Assembly: GCF_016908875.1 (NCBI RefSeq)
Contig: NZ_JAFBES010000002.1
Location: 62,001-126,000 of the forward strand
Source: Bacillus ectoiniformans
GTDB taxonomy: Bacteria > Bacillota > Bacilli > Bacillales > Domibacillaceae
Length of the DNA stretch: 64,000 nucleotides
Direction of reading: 5' to 3'
Shown: positions 25,550 to 33,392 of the stretch, one piece after another
Layout: every line of letters starts with the position of its first letter
Position numbering within the stretch: the stretch's first letter is position 1
Made by a program: the position numbers and the translations under genes
The notes under the pieces: generated by a model
Databases searched by the model: none
What the model saw: only the letters and a program-made list of their open reading frames with translations
Told to the model about the DNA's origin: nothing

Positions 25550-26170
25550 CTATTCATATTCGTTCATTTCACTCAAATCATCTGCATGGCTTGCGATCAT
25601 GGCAACAATCGTATTTGCTTCTTCTTTACTGAAAATAAAATTCGTCTCATCTGTGAGCCATTCATCCTCATCGGTTTTTACACGGCTGACACGGCGCAGA
25701 ACTCCATCTCTGGTCTCTTCAATGATGCCGAACTGATAAGTGACCTCTACTTCATCAAATTTAGAAAAAGCAGTCACTTCCGGCGTGGTCCATTCAACCT
25801 CCACCTCTTCTTCCATTTCATCATCATATCTCTCTGCATACTCTTCCTCATATTCTTCCTCTTCCATAAACACATGAAAGCTTTCGTGCACTTCTTCTAC
25901 AATTTCTTCAATATCATCTAATATCGTTTTAGATGTCAGTTCAAAGTCTAACTCCATTGTTTTAACATAAAACTCTTCGTTATGCGGGTCAAAGTGAATG
26001 ACACAAAAATATTCTCTGTTTCCCTCATCCGTTTCCACAAAGAATTCTAAACGGGGATGTTTGGCAGCCCGCAGCACCTCCATATGTCCAATTTGATCAA
26101 ATTCTTCACATATTGACTGCAGAGGTTCCAAAATTTCATCTGCTACTCTGTCGAACCATTCAATTGACAT
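25550..26170 (-). CDS. Highly acidic protein, unknown function
   Basis: A 206-residue soluble protein. The N-terminal half (ADEILEPLQSICEEFDQIG, REYFCVIHFDPHNEEFYVKTMEL) and the C-terminal half (VEVTYQFGIIEETRDGVLRRVSRVKTDEDEWL, then FSKEEANTIVAMIASH) look folded. Between them is an extreme Glu/Asp/Tyr run at about residues 100-130 (for example EEEEYEEEYAERYDDEMEEE). I do not recognise the family. No signal peptide or membrane segment. It has a terminator and no obvious operon partner; the 166-nt gap upstream to 26337 shows nothing notable. Confidence 0.65.
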   Translation of the reverse strand: MSIEWFDRVADEILEPLQSICEEFDQIGHMEVLRAAKHPRLEFFVETDEGNREYFCVIHFDPHNEEFYVKTMELDFELTSKTILDDIEEIVEEVHESFHVFMEEEEYEEEYAERYDDEMEEEVEVEWTTPEVTAFSKFDEVEVTYQFGIIEETRDGVLRRVSRVKTDEDEWLTDETNFIFSKEEANTIVAMIASHADDLSEMNEYE

Positions 26171-26336
26171 ATTATATCCCCCTTATTAAACCATGTATGG
26201 CTACATTTTTATGCCGCATCATATAGGTTCTCACAATTTTCGCTTTGCATACATGAGCTGCTGGATTCCACGACTTGAGTCCATTGATGAGATATACGTC
26301 AAATTCTTCTAAAGTGGTTTAATAAGAAACATGCTA

Positions 26337-27359
26337 TTACACTGAAGCAATATCTTTATCCTGCTGGTTGACTTTCGTTAAATCTTTCACACTTTCACGT
26401 TCCACTAGCTTATAGTTAGAAACGGTACAGAACGGAACCGGTTTTCGCTGGATCAGGCTGACAATTTTTTCTGCTGCCTTTTCCCCTGCTGCTTTGTAAT
26501 GAAATTGAATCGTCGTGAGCCCTGGATGAATACTTTCAGTAATGTCATGCCCGCCAAATCCTGTGATAGATAAATCATCTGGAATTTTCAGACCTTTCAT
26601 ATGTGCGGCCTTTAGAACCCCTAATGCTATTTTATCCGTAGCACAAACAATGATCGTTGGATTGAATTCATCTATGATGGCTTCTGCCTTTTTTTGTGCA
26701 TCTTGAATTTTAAAAGTTGTTTCAAACTGCTTAAACGTACATCCTCCATGCTCATTAACAGCTTTTAATACACCGTCTACCCTTTGTCTGCCAATGATTA
26801 AGTCCTTTTCTCTCGCTCCTAAATAGGCGATTCTTTTATGACCTTTTTGCACGATACAATTGCCGATATCATACCCGCTATTGTAGTCGTTGTAGATCAG
26901 TGAATAGAGCTTTTCATGCTCAAGCCCAACCAGTAAAACAGGAATATTGACTTTTGCAAACGCTTCCATATGAGCGGGCGTGATTTTGCTTGCCAGGAGA
27001 ATCAATCCTGCTATTTTTTGGTTAGCCAAGCTGTAAATGCTTTCAACTTCCCGGTTTATATCCTTGCTCGTGTGGGAAATGATCATCTGATAATCTAGTG
27101 TCTTAAGTTTTTCATCAATGCCGATCAGCGTTTTTGATGCAGCTATAGAATCCAGCCGGGGGACGATCACTCCGACAAAACTTGTTTGTTTGGCTTTTAA
27201 ACTTTGCGCGAATGAATTTGGGATATAGCCCGTTTCATCAATAATTTTTTCTAATTTTTTTCTCGTTGCTTCAGCAATTGGTCCGCCATTTAAAAAACGA
27301 GAGACCGTGCTTTTTGTTACACCTGCCATTTGGGCAATATCAGAAATCGTTTTAGCCAA
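26337..27359 (-). CDS. LacI/GalR-family transcriptional regulator
   Basis: A sugar-type repressor of 340 residues. The N-terminal helix-turn-helix is ISDIAQMAGVTKSTVSRFLNGG, followed by the hinge NSFAQSLKAKQTS and a periplasmic-binding-protein-like effector domain (FVGVIVPRLDS..., GFGGHDITESIHPGLTTI). It resembles the bacillar sucrose/raffinose-type repressors, but no sugar genes flank it and its operon is not in view. The TTG at 27359 gives the usual start MAKTISDIAQ and has AGGTGAG upstream; a GTG three codons earlier lies inside that site. Confidence 0.88.
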   Translation of the reverse strand: MAKTISDIAQMAGVTKSTVSRFLNGGPIAEATRKKLEKIIDETGYIPNSFAQSLKAKQTSFVGVIVPRLDSIAASKTLIGIDEKLKTLDYQMIISHTSKDINREVESIYSLANQKIAGLILLASKITPAHMEAFAKVNIPVLLVGLEHEKLYSLIYNDYNSGYDIGNCIVQKGHKRIAYLGAREKDLIIGRQRVDGVLKAVNEHGGCTFKQFETTFKIQDAQKKAEAIIDEFNPTIIVCATDKIALGVLKAAHMKGLKIPDDLSITGFGGHDITESIHPGLTTIQFHYKAAGEKAAEKIVSLIQRKPVPFCTVSNYKLVERESVKDLTKVNQQDKDIASV

Positions 27360-27571
27360 TTCACTCACCTGCTTTATCTTTTTTATATCTATATCATGTC
27401 GGCTATTCTTTATGTAGTATATTTTTAATTAGCGTTTGAAAAATCTAGAAGTTACTTTACATAAATTTTTTGCTCAGTAAGACATTTTATATTTTTATGA
27501 TTATTCTGATAATATTAAATTATATAATGAAATTCAATGGAATAAAAGTCTTAGGTGAAGCTTTTTACATA

Positions 27572-27609
27572 AAAAATGAATCCGGCACATTTAAATATGT
27601 GCCGGATTC
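27572..27609 (-). terminator. Terminator of the proC-proB-proA operon
   Basis: A perfect 13-bp stem (GAATCCGGCACAT and complement) with a 6-nt loop, followed by T residues on the minus strand, just beyond the proA stop. The remaining 200 nt up to the LacI gene show nothing recognisable. Confidence 0.85.
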
Positions 27610-27626
27610 AAATAATTATTATTTAA

Positions 27627-28889
27627 TTATCGTATTTGCCCATTTCCGCTCATCAGATATTTCACCGTAGTTAATGCTTCAAGCCCCATTGGCCCGCGAG
27701 CATGAAGCTTTTGAGTTGAAATGCCAATTTCCGCTCCAAATCCGAGTGCACTGCCGTCTGTGAAACGAGTAGAAGCATTATGGTAGAGAGCTGCTGCATC
27801 AGCAAGCTTCATAAATTTCGCTGCTGTTTTATTATTTTCGGTCACAATAGCTTCTGAATGCTTGGTGCCATAAACTTCAATGTGATCAATGGCTTCATCT
27901 AAGCTTTTTACTGTTTTAACAGCGATATCCAAACTTAAATATTCATTCGCCCAGTCCTCTTCGTTAGCTGGAATGACATCTGGCAAATAGTTAGCTGCCT
28001 CTGCATCTCCATGGACTGTCACACCGTTTTCCTTTAATGTTTCTGCTAAACGATCTTTATTAGCCGCCAGCCAGTCTTCATGGACGATTAATGTTTCTGC
28101 CGCATTACATACCGCAGGACGATCCGTTTTCGCATTAATAATGATCGGCAATGCTTTTTCCACATCTGCCTCTTTATCCACATAAATATGGCAGTTCCCA
28201 ACGCCAGTTTCTAATACTGGCACCGTCGCATTTTCAACGACCGTATTGATCAGTGACGCTCCGCCTCTTGGTATCAGCACGTCAATGTATTCTTTCAACG
28301 TAAATAATTCCTGTGTCGCATTTCTGTCGGTGCTCGCAATAAACTGAACTGCTTCTTGCGGAATTTTCGACTTTTCAAGCGCTTGGTGCATGATTTCCAC
28401 AATGGCTTTATTAGAGAAGATGGCAGACGAACCGCCTTTTAGAATTACTGCATTCCCAGATTTCAGCGCAAGACCAGCCGCGTCCACTGTCACATTTGGA
28501 CGTGCTTCATAAATCATTCCAATGACGCCAAGAGGTACTCGGACCTCTTCCACATTCATGCCGTTATCAAGCGTCCAGCTCGATAAAACATCACCCACAG
28601 GATCTTTTCGCTTAGCTACTTCACGAAGTCCTTCAGCAAATTCGTGAACGCGTTCCTTAGTTAATAATAAGCGGTCCATAAATGCTTCTTCATAGCCTTT
28701 TTCACGCCCATTTTCTAAATCCTTTTCATTCGCTGCAAGAATATAACTAGCTTCTTGTTCTAATTGATCCGCCATCATAATCAACGCTTCATTTTTCTCT
28801 TCTGTTGACAATAGGCTCAATGTTTTCGCTGCTTTCTTTGCGGCTGCAGCTTGAGTTTTTACTGATCCATTCATCGTTGTATTCGTCAT
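27627..28889 (-). CDS. proA: Gamma-glutamyl phosphate reductase
   Basis: Second enzyme of proline synthesis, reducing gamma-glutamyl phosphate with NADPH to glutamate semialdehyde. It is an aldehyde-dehydrogenase-fold enzyme of 420 residues. The catalytic Cys is in RPAVCNAAETLI; VPLGVIGMIYEARPNVTVDA, ILKGGSSAIFSN and GFGAEIGISTQKLHARGPMG are family signatures. GGAGGGA lies before the ATG. Last gene of proC-proB-proA, 38 nt after proB, ending at a strong terminator. Confidence 0.97.
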   Translation of the reverse strand: MTNTTMNGSVKTQAAAAKKAAKTLSLLSTEEKNEALIMMADQLEQEASYILAANEKDLENGREKGYEEAFMDRLLLTKERVHEFAEGLREVAKRKDPVGDVLSSWTLDNGMNVEEVRVPLGVIGMIYEARPNVTVDAAGLALKSGNAVILKGGSSAIFSNKAIVEIMHQALEKSKIPQEAVQFIASTDRNATQELFTLKEYIDVLIPRGGASLINTVVENATVPVLETGVGNCHIYVDKEADVEKALPIIINAKTDRPAVCNAAETLIVHEDWLAANKDRLAETLKENGVTVHGDAEAANYLPDVIPANEEDWANEYLSLDIAVKTVKSLDEAIDHIEVYGTKHSEAIVTENNKTAAKFMKLADAAALYHNASTRFTDGSALGFGAEIGISTQKLHARGPMGLEALTTVKYLMSGNGQIR

Positions 28890-28927
28890 CTAATCCCTCC
28901 ATTTTTAGTTTGACAATCTATGCAAGG

Positions 28928-30061
28928 TTACACAGTGACTGGTACGGCGAAATCAAGCGCGCAAACAAACGCTTCCTGGCGCACAGCTGCCTGCCCGTTT
29001 TTTTGATCTTGAAACTGGAATTCATCCGCTTCTAATTGTTCCGTTGAATAATTAATTCTTCCGAGTCCAATTTCCATGCCTGTTTCATCCACAATGCGAA
29101 CAACGGCTCCATCATTGAACTGTCCGTTTACTTCGATGATATCTGCCGGGAAAAGACTCTTGTTGCCTTCTACGATCGATTTCTTCGCTTCATCATTAAT
29201 AATGATTTGGCCTTCGGGACCTGAATGGAAGGCAATCCATTGTTTATTATCATCTAAATTCACCGCATCTGGCTCCGATTCAAAATACGTGCCTTTTGCT
29301 GTGCCATTCACCGCTCCGAGCAAGATGCCCGGTGTTTCAGCTCTTCCTAAAAATGCTTTCAACCCTGAAGCCAAAGCGATTTTCACTGCAGAGATTTTCG
29401 ATTTCATTCCGCCTGTTCCTACTGCACTGCCTGAACCGCCGGCAGCTGCTTCTATTTCAGGTGTAATCGAATGAACTTTTTCAAGCAGCTTCGCATCTGG
29501 CTTCTCGTTAGGGTTCGCATCATATAAACCATCGATATCAGATAGAATGATCAATTGATCCGCATCCACGAGTGCCGCCACTTTTGCAGAAAGCGTGTCA
29601 TTATCTCCGAATTTCAAGCGGTCAACTGTCACAGTATCATTTTCATTGATGATCGGGATAATTCCTCTGTCTAAAAGTACGTTCAATGCATTTTTCATAT
29701 TATGGTAGCGATTTTCATTAGAGAAGTCGCTTCTTGTGATCAATATTTGTGAGGCTACATAGCCGTGAGATAAAAAGAGTTCTGAATAAGATTCCATTAG
29801 CAACCCTTGACCAATGGAAGCTGCTGCTTGTTTTTCTGGTAAAGACTGAGGACGCTCCATGCATCCAAGTTTTCTATACCCCGCAGCTACTGCTCCAGAT
29901 GATACGACTGCTGTTTCATAGCCTGCGTCCTTTAACGCGACAATTTGCTCAGCTAATTTTTCCAATTTTCTTCTGCTGATCTCACCGTGCATGCTTGTTA
30001 AAGAACTGCTTCCAATCTTAATGACAACTCTTTTTACCTGTTTATCTGTTTCGTTTAACAT
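28928..30061 (-). CDS. proB: Glutamate 5-kinase with C-terminal PUA domain
   Basis: First step of proline synthesis, phosphorylating glutamate. Its 377 residues have an amino-acid-kinase domain (VVIKIGSSSLTS, VSSGAVAAGYRKLG, ENDTVTVDRLKFGDNDTLSAKVA, GTGGMKSKISAVKIALASG) and a C-terminal PUA domain from about residue 280 (KKSIVEGNKSLFPADIIEVNGQF). The enzyme is normally feedback-inhibited by proline. GGAGGGATAGG precedes the ATG. It sits between proC and proA in one operon. Confidence 0.96.
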   Translation of the reverse strand: MLNETDKQVKRVVIKIGSSSLTSMHGEISRRKLEKLAEQIVALKDAGYETAVVSSGAVAAGYRKLGCMERPQSLPEKQAAASIGQGLLMESYSELFLSHGYVASQILITRSDFSNENRYHNMKNALNVLLDRGIIPIINENDTVTVDRLKFGDNDTLSAKVAALVDADQLIILSDIDGLYDANPNEKPDAKLLEKVHSITPEIEAAAGGSGSAVGTGGMKSKISAVKIALASGLKAFLGRAETPGILLGAVNGTAKGTYFESEPDAVNLDDNKQWIAFHSGPEGQIIINDEAKKSIVEGNKSLFPADIIEVNGQFNDGAVVRIVDETGMEIGLGRINYSTEQLEADEFQFQDQKNGQAAVRQEAFVCALDFAVPVTV

Positions 30062-30118
30062 CCTATCCCTCCAACATTTTTTATTACTATTTTATTTTTA
30101 CGCTTGCTTATTTTTTTG

Positions 30119-30961
30119 TTAGGAAGGAACTAATACGCCTTCAAGTTCTTCGCTGATTTCCTTTGAGCGGTTTAAGGCATGATTGACAGCTTGAGCGATA
30201 GCTTTTCCTCCATTATATTGAGCTAAAGCATCTAATCCGGCTGCTGTTGTGCCATTAGGAGAAGTGACGTTTTCTCTTAATTCCGCAGGTGTTTCATCAT
30301 TTTCCATAATCATTTTAGCTGCGCCATAGATCGTTTGGGCAACAATTTCTCGAACGACTTCCTCATCCATTCCGTTCTTCTTGCCTACCGACTCCATATG
30401 TTCCATTAAATAATAGAAATAAGCTGGACCGCTTCCTGCAAGACCCGTAAATACGTCCATTTGCTCTTCTTCGATCACGTATACTTTCCCCATGCATTCA
30501 AGCAGCTCTTTTACATCTAGCACATGATCCATCTTCGTATGCTTGCCTGGAGACATCGCTGTAGCTGATTCTTGAATCATACTTGAAGTATTTGGCATCA
30601 CACGGATCACTTGTTGTCCTGCATTTAATCGTTCTTCCATAAATCCGGTTGAAATGCCAGCTAATACTGAAATGACGACTTGCTCTTTATTTAATTGATC
30701 TTTAATAGAAGATAATGCGTCTGATGCGCCTTTTGGCTTCATCGCTAAAATAAATAGATCCGCTTCTTGATATGGAATGTCTTCAAGTGATGTGATTCTT
30801 ACACCGTAGTTCTTTTTTAATTCTTGAAGACGTTCCCGATTGCTTCTGTTTGTCACAATGATTTGATTAGCAGGTACTTTCCCCGCTTGTATCATTCCAG
30901 AAATCATTGATTCCGCCATTGACCCTGCGCCTAAAAATACGATTGTTTTTTCGTTTAACAT
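30119..30961 (-). CDS. proC: Pyrroline-5-carboxylate reductase
   Basis: Final step of proline synthesis, 280 residues. The N-terminal Rossmann motif is FLGAGSMAESMI, LAGSGPAYFYYLMEHMES lies at the dimer/active site, and TSPNGTTAAGLDAL near the C terminus is the classic signature. B. subtilis calls its biosynthetic homologue ProI; I use the general symbol. GAGGAGG lies before the ATG. It is first in the operon, with proB 57 nt downstream. The 300-nt leader shows no T-box core, unlike the B. subtilis proline genes; it contains a perfect cre match. Confidence 0.95.
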   Translation of the reverse strand: MLNEKTIVFLGAGSMAESMISGMIQAGKVPANQIIVTNRSNRERLQELKKNYGVRITSLEDIPYQEADLFILAMKPKGASDALSSIKDQLNKEQVVISVLAGISTGFMEERLNAGQQVIRVMPNTSSMIQESATAMSPGKHTKMDHVLDVKELLECMGKVYVIEEEQMDVFTGLAGSGPAYFYYLMEHMESVGKKNGMDEEVVREIVAQTIYGAAKMIMENDETPAELRENVTSPNGTTAAGLDALAQYNGGKAIAQAVNHALNRSKEISEELEGVLVPS

Positions 30962-31099
30962 GTCATCCTCCTCAGAGATTCATATTCAATTGACTGTTCG
31001 TATGCCGTTCGCTTTTTTCAACGCTTTCTATCGTAACATGCTCAGAATGAGATTCAAGGGGATATGGGAAAGTCATGCGTATATGAGCCATTTAGTGAA

Positions 31100-31113
31100 T
31101 GAAAACGTTATCA
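31100..31113. promoter_or_regulatory. cre site (CcpA) upstream of proC
   Basis: TGAAAACGTTATCA fits every constrained position of TGWAANCGNTNWCA. It lies about 140 bp upstream of proC and 150 bp downstream of the phosphatase gene's 3' end, which makes proC the likely target. No convincing SigA promoter was found beside it. Confidence 0.45.
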
Positions 31114-31233
31114 ATAGGTTTTCAGCCCCTTCTAACCCCATCTCATCCTAAATAATCACGTTTAATCGGTGTATATGAGGAATTAAATATTTTGAAATGC
31201 GAGAATAATTGCTTTTTCAAGTGCCAGCCACCA

Positions 31234-31265
31234 TTAAAAACCTCTACAGAAAGCCGGTAGAGGTT
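31234..31265 (-). terminator. Terminator of the histidine phosphatase gene
   Basis: A 9-bp perfect stem (AACCTCTAC and complement) with a 9-nt loop overlapping the stop codon, then TTTTTAA on the minus strand. Confidence 0.75.
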
Positions 31266-31833
31266 AACTATCTATCCTTTTATAAGTGGCCGCATGCCAA
31301 TGTTTGGCTCTAGGTCTTCTTCGCCCTCTCCATCCGATCGATTGGAGTTCACTGGCGATCATTCGATTAAAAAAACCGTGACCGAAAAGAACGATCTGCC
31401 GATGGTGTTGGGTGAGAGCAGATAATTGTTTTGCTGCTTGCCTCGCTCTAATCTTTGCTTCCTTATAAGACTCCGCTTGATGGGAAAACCCTGCTAACCA
31501 AATGATTCTGGAGAGAACTAACCACGCGGAGGGCTTTAATTTAATGATGCTTGGCAGATTTAATTCAGGGAGATCCACTTCCCTATATAGTTGATCGGTC
31601 ACCACTTTCGCCTGGTGACTGATGGAAGAAGCAGAATCAATTGACCTCTTTAAATGACTAGTAACAACTGCTTCTGCCTTCTTTACTGCCTCCTTTGTTT
31701 GTTCAGGAAAACAATCAGCAGATTCAATTCCTTTCTGGTCATATGCCATCACCCATTTTTGAAATTGTTTGCTATTCATCCGATTTCCTTCCTTATGTAT
31801 TGACTTTCCATGTCTGATCAAAGTAATTTCCAC
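31264..31833 (-). CDS. Histidine phosphatase family protein
   Basis: A 189-residue phosphoglycerate-mutase-like phosphatase. The phospho-acceptor motif is TLIRHGKSIH at residues 4-13, the second His lies in VLFGHGFFNRMI, and SHLKRSIDSA supplies the conserved Arg. The basic C terminus (GWRGRRRPRAKHWHAATYKR) is unusual. The start is a GTG behind AGGAG. The substrate is unknown. It is distinct from the CobC-like phosphatase near 59.4 kb. Confidence 0.82.
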   Translation of the reverse strand: MEITLIRHGKSIHKEGNRMNSKQFQKWVMAYDQKGIESADCFPEQTKEAVKKAEAVVTSHLKRSIDSASSISHQAKVVTDQLYREVDLPELNLPSIIKLKPSAWLVLSRIIWLAGFSHQAESYKEAKIRARQAAKQLSALTQHHRQIVLFGHGFFNRMIASELQSIGWRGRRRPRAKHWHAATYKRIDS

Positions 31834-31968
31834 CTCATCACTCCTGTTCTTACTATGTATCTTTTTTGACTATGAATAGGATAGCACTGCTACTTGGTAA
31901 TTGATATATTTTCCAGTCAGATATAAATTTCTCTTATTCGTAATGAATCACGTGAAATGATCCGTGAT

Positions 31969-31993
31969 GTTTACTTGAGATATTATCGGGAAT
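31969..31993 (+). promoter_or_regulatory. SigB-type promoter of the CsbD-family gene
   Basis: GTTTAC (31969-31974), a 13-nt spacer and GGGAAT (31988-31993) match the SigB consensus with one mismatch in each box. csbD of B. subtilis is itself a SigB-controlled gene. Confidence 0.6.
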
Positions 31994-32041
31994 TACTCAA
32001 TATATGAAAGCAATTAACTGAAACCTACAACTCAAGAAAGG

Positions 32042-32239
32042 ATGAATGAAGAGATGACAAACCACGCTAATGACGATCGTATGGAAGGTAAAGGCAAAGA
32101 GTTAAAAGGAAAAGCGAAAGAAGCTTGGGGTGCTCTGACAGATGACCACAGCACCAAGTCAGAAGGAAAAGCAGAGAAATATGAAGGGAAAGCGCAGCAA
32201 AAGCTGGGTGATCTAAAGGATACGTTTACGGATAAATAA
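32042..32239 (+). CDS. CsbD-family stress protein
   Basis: A 65-residue, very hydrophilic protein. DDRMEGKGKELKGKAKEAWGALTDD followed by EGKAEKYEGKAQQKLGDLKDTF is the CsbD repeat pattern of Lys/Gly-rich amphipathic helices. In B. subtilis CsbD is controlled by SigB and SigX-type stress signals and has no known enzymatic role. The ATG at 32042 has AAGAAAGG directly against it; the in-frame ATG at 32054 is an alternative start. A SigB-like promoter lies upstream and a strong terminator downstream. Confidence 0.85.
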   Translation: MNEEMTNHANDDRMEGKGKELKGKAKEAWGALTDDHSTKSEGKAEKYEGKAQQKLGDLKDTFTDK

Positions 32240-32244
32240 TTTAT

Positions 32245-32288
32245 AAGCAGACAGAACAGAAGTAACACACTGTTCTGTCTGCTTTTTT
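32245..32288 (+). terminator. Terminator of the CsbD-family gene
   Basis: A perfect 14-bp stem (AAGCAGACAGAACA and complement) with a 12-nt loop ends in six T residues. Confidence 0.9.
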
Positions 32289-32301
32289 AAGGAGAAGATT
32301 C

Positions 32302-32952
32302 ATGGATTCAATCATTTATTTACTTTTTTCATTCAGCTATATCCTATTACTCATTACCGCTCTGTACGCTGCATATAGACACGAATGGAATAAGGGCAGT
32401 TTCCTTTTACTTGTCCTAACAGGATTGGTATTAGACAATGCGATTATCGGCCTCGGAGCTTCGATTGGAAAAAGCGGCCTGCTTGAGTCATTGAATATGA
32501 GTCGTTATTGGATGCACGCTTTCTTCACTCCACTTTTAGTCATTTTCTGCCTTTATATGCTGGAGACCATCGGAATTCAGCGTGTTTGGCTGACACTGAT
32601 CTTCTGGGGGTTGACGATTACGCTGATCATCTATGAATTATGGACGGTCACTTTGAATGTAAATCTGGAACCGCAAATGGAATACGGCGCTCTTCGATAT
32701 GAGAACTCTAGTGAAGGACCGCCTGTCATGGTTCTAGTTGTTTCTTTTGTCATTTTGCTCGTTTCTCTTTTCGTTTGGAAAAAGCGGCGCTGGATTTGGA
32801 TGATGGTCGGTATTACCATGATGATGATTGGCAGCTTTATTGAATTCCCCATTCCTAGCACAGCAGCTGTTAATGGATTTGAGCTCCTATTAATGATCAC
32901 ATTAACCGCCACTTATATTCGTTTTTTGAAAGTAGAAAGTACAAATCTTTGA
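32302..32952 (+). CDS. Multi-pass membrane protein, unknown function (intact left copy of a duplicated pair)
   Basis: A 216-residue membrane protein with about seven hydrophobic segments. Conserved-looking polar spots are RHEWNKGSF, SRYWMHAFF and an exposed loop NLEPQMEYGALRYENSSEG. I do not recognise the family. AAGGAG precedes the ATG. Its last 26 residues (NGFELLLMITLTATYIRFLK...) reappear in a remnant at 41312-41389, where they again precede a DinB gene; here they precede a broken DinB copy. So this gene and DinB formed a pair that exists twice around the surface-protein island. Confidence 0.75.
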   Translation: MDSIIYLLFSFSYILLLITALYAAYRHEWNKGSFLLLVLTGLVLDNAIIGLGASIGKSGLLESLNMSRYWMHAFFTPLLVIFCLYMLETIGIQRVWLTLIFWGLTITLIIYELWTVTLNVNLEPQMEYGALRYENSSEGPPVMVLVVSFVILLVSLFVWKKRRWIWMMVGITMMMIGSFIEFPIPSTAAVNGFELLLMITLTATYIRFLKVESTNL

Positions 32953-33010
32953 TTTCTTGCTTAAAAGAAATTAAATTGCTTATATGGCAGAAAATCGAAG
33001 GCAGGGTGGA

Positions 33011-33346
33011 ATGGCTTTGGACCAGCTCAAGCTTGTCCGAGGTGATCAATTAAAGTACTAGAGAAAATCGATGAAAGCAGGGTTTACTAATACGATCAAA
33101 TGGAATGCAAGACAAATTTACTTTGTGCTTGAATACTTTATGAACATGGCCGACGCAAGCTATAATACTAAGGCTAAAGACTATAACCCTTATTCGCTGC
33201 CGGCACGCGGCCTTCAGAATGGCCGGTAGAACCCCCTTCTAAACAAGAGATTCTCCAATTATTATGAACATCAAAGGCACTTTCTGACCGCTTACAAATG
33301 AAGCCTGAAAAAGATACAGCCTTTGTTCTTTGAAGGTGCTTTTTAA
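33011..33346 (+). pseudogene. Degraded DinB-family gene (left copy)
   Basis: This stretch aligns along its length with the intact DinB gene at 41475-41927: both begin after AGGGTGG, and they share ATCAAATGGAATGC, ATTTACTTTGTGCT, GCTGCCGGCAC and CCCCTTCTAAACAAGAG. The left copy has an in-frame stop (TAG) after 16 codons, a deletion of about 20 nt near codon 23, further frameshifts and an internal deletion near the end. It begins 58 nt after the membrane-protein stop. It cannot make a DinB protein. Confidence 0.85.
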
Positions 33347-33350
33347 TAGT

Positions 33351-33387
33351 CAAAAGGAAAGCCTAAAAATTCCAGACTTTCCTTTTG
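33351..33387. terminator. Stem-loop at the 3' end of the giant surface-protein gene
   Basis: A perfect 11-bp stem (CAAAAGGAAAG and complement) with a 15-nt loop, 5 nt after the stop at 33393. It marks the junction between the island and the dead DinB copy. Confidence 0.6.
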
Positions 33388-33392
33388 AATAA

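Noticed and set aside
30962..31263. T-box riboswitch before proC
   Set aside because: I looked for the AGGGTGG T-box core and a specifier stem on the minus strand and saw neither.
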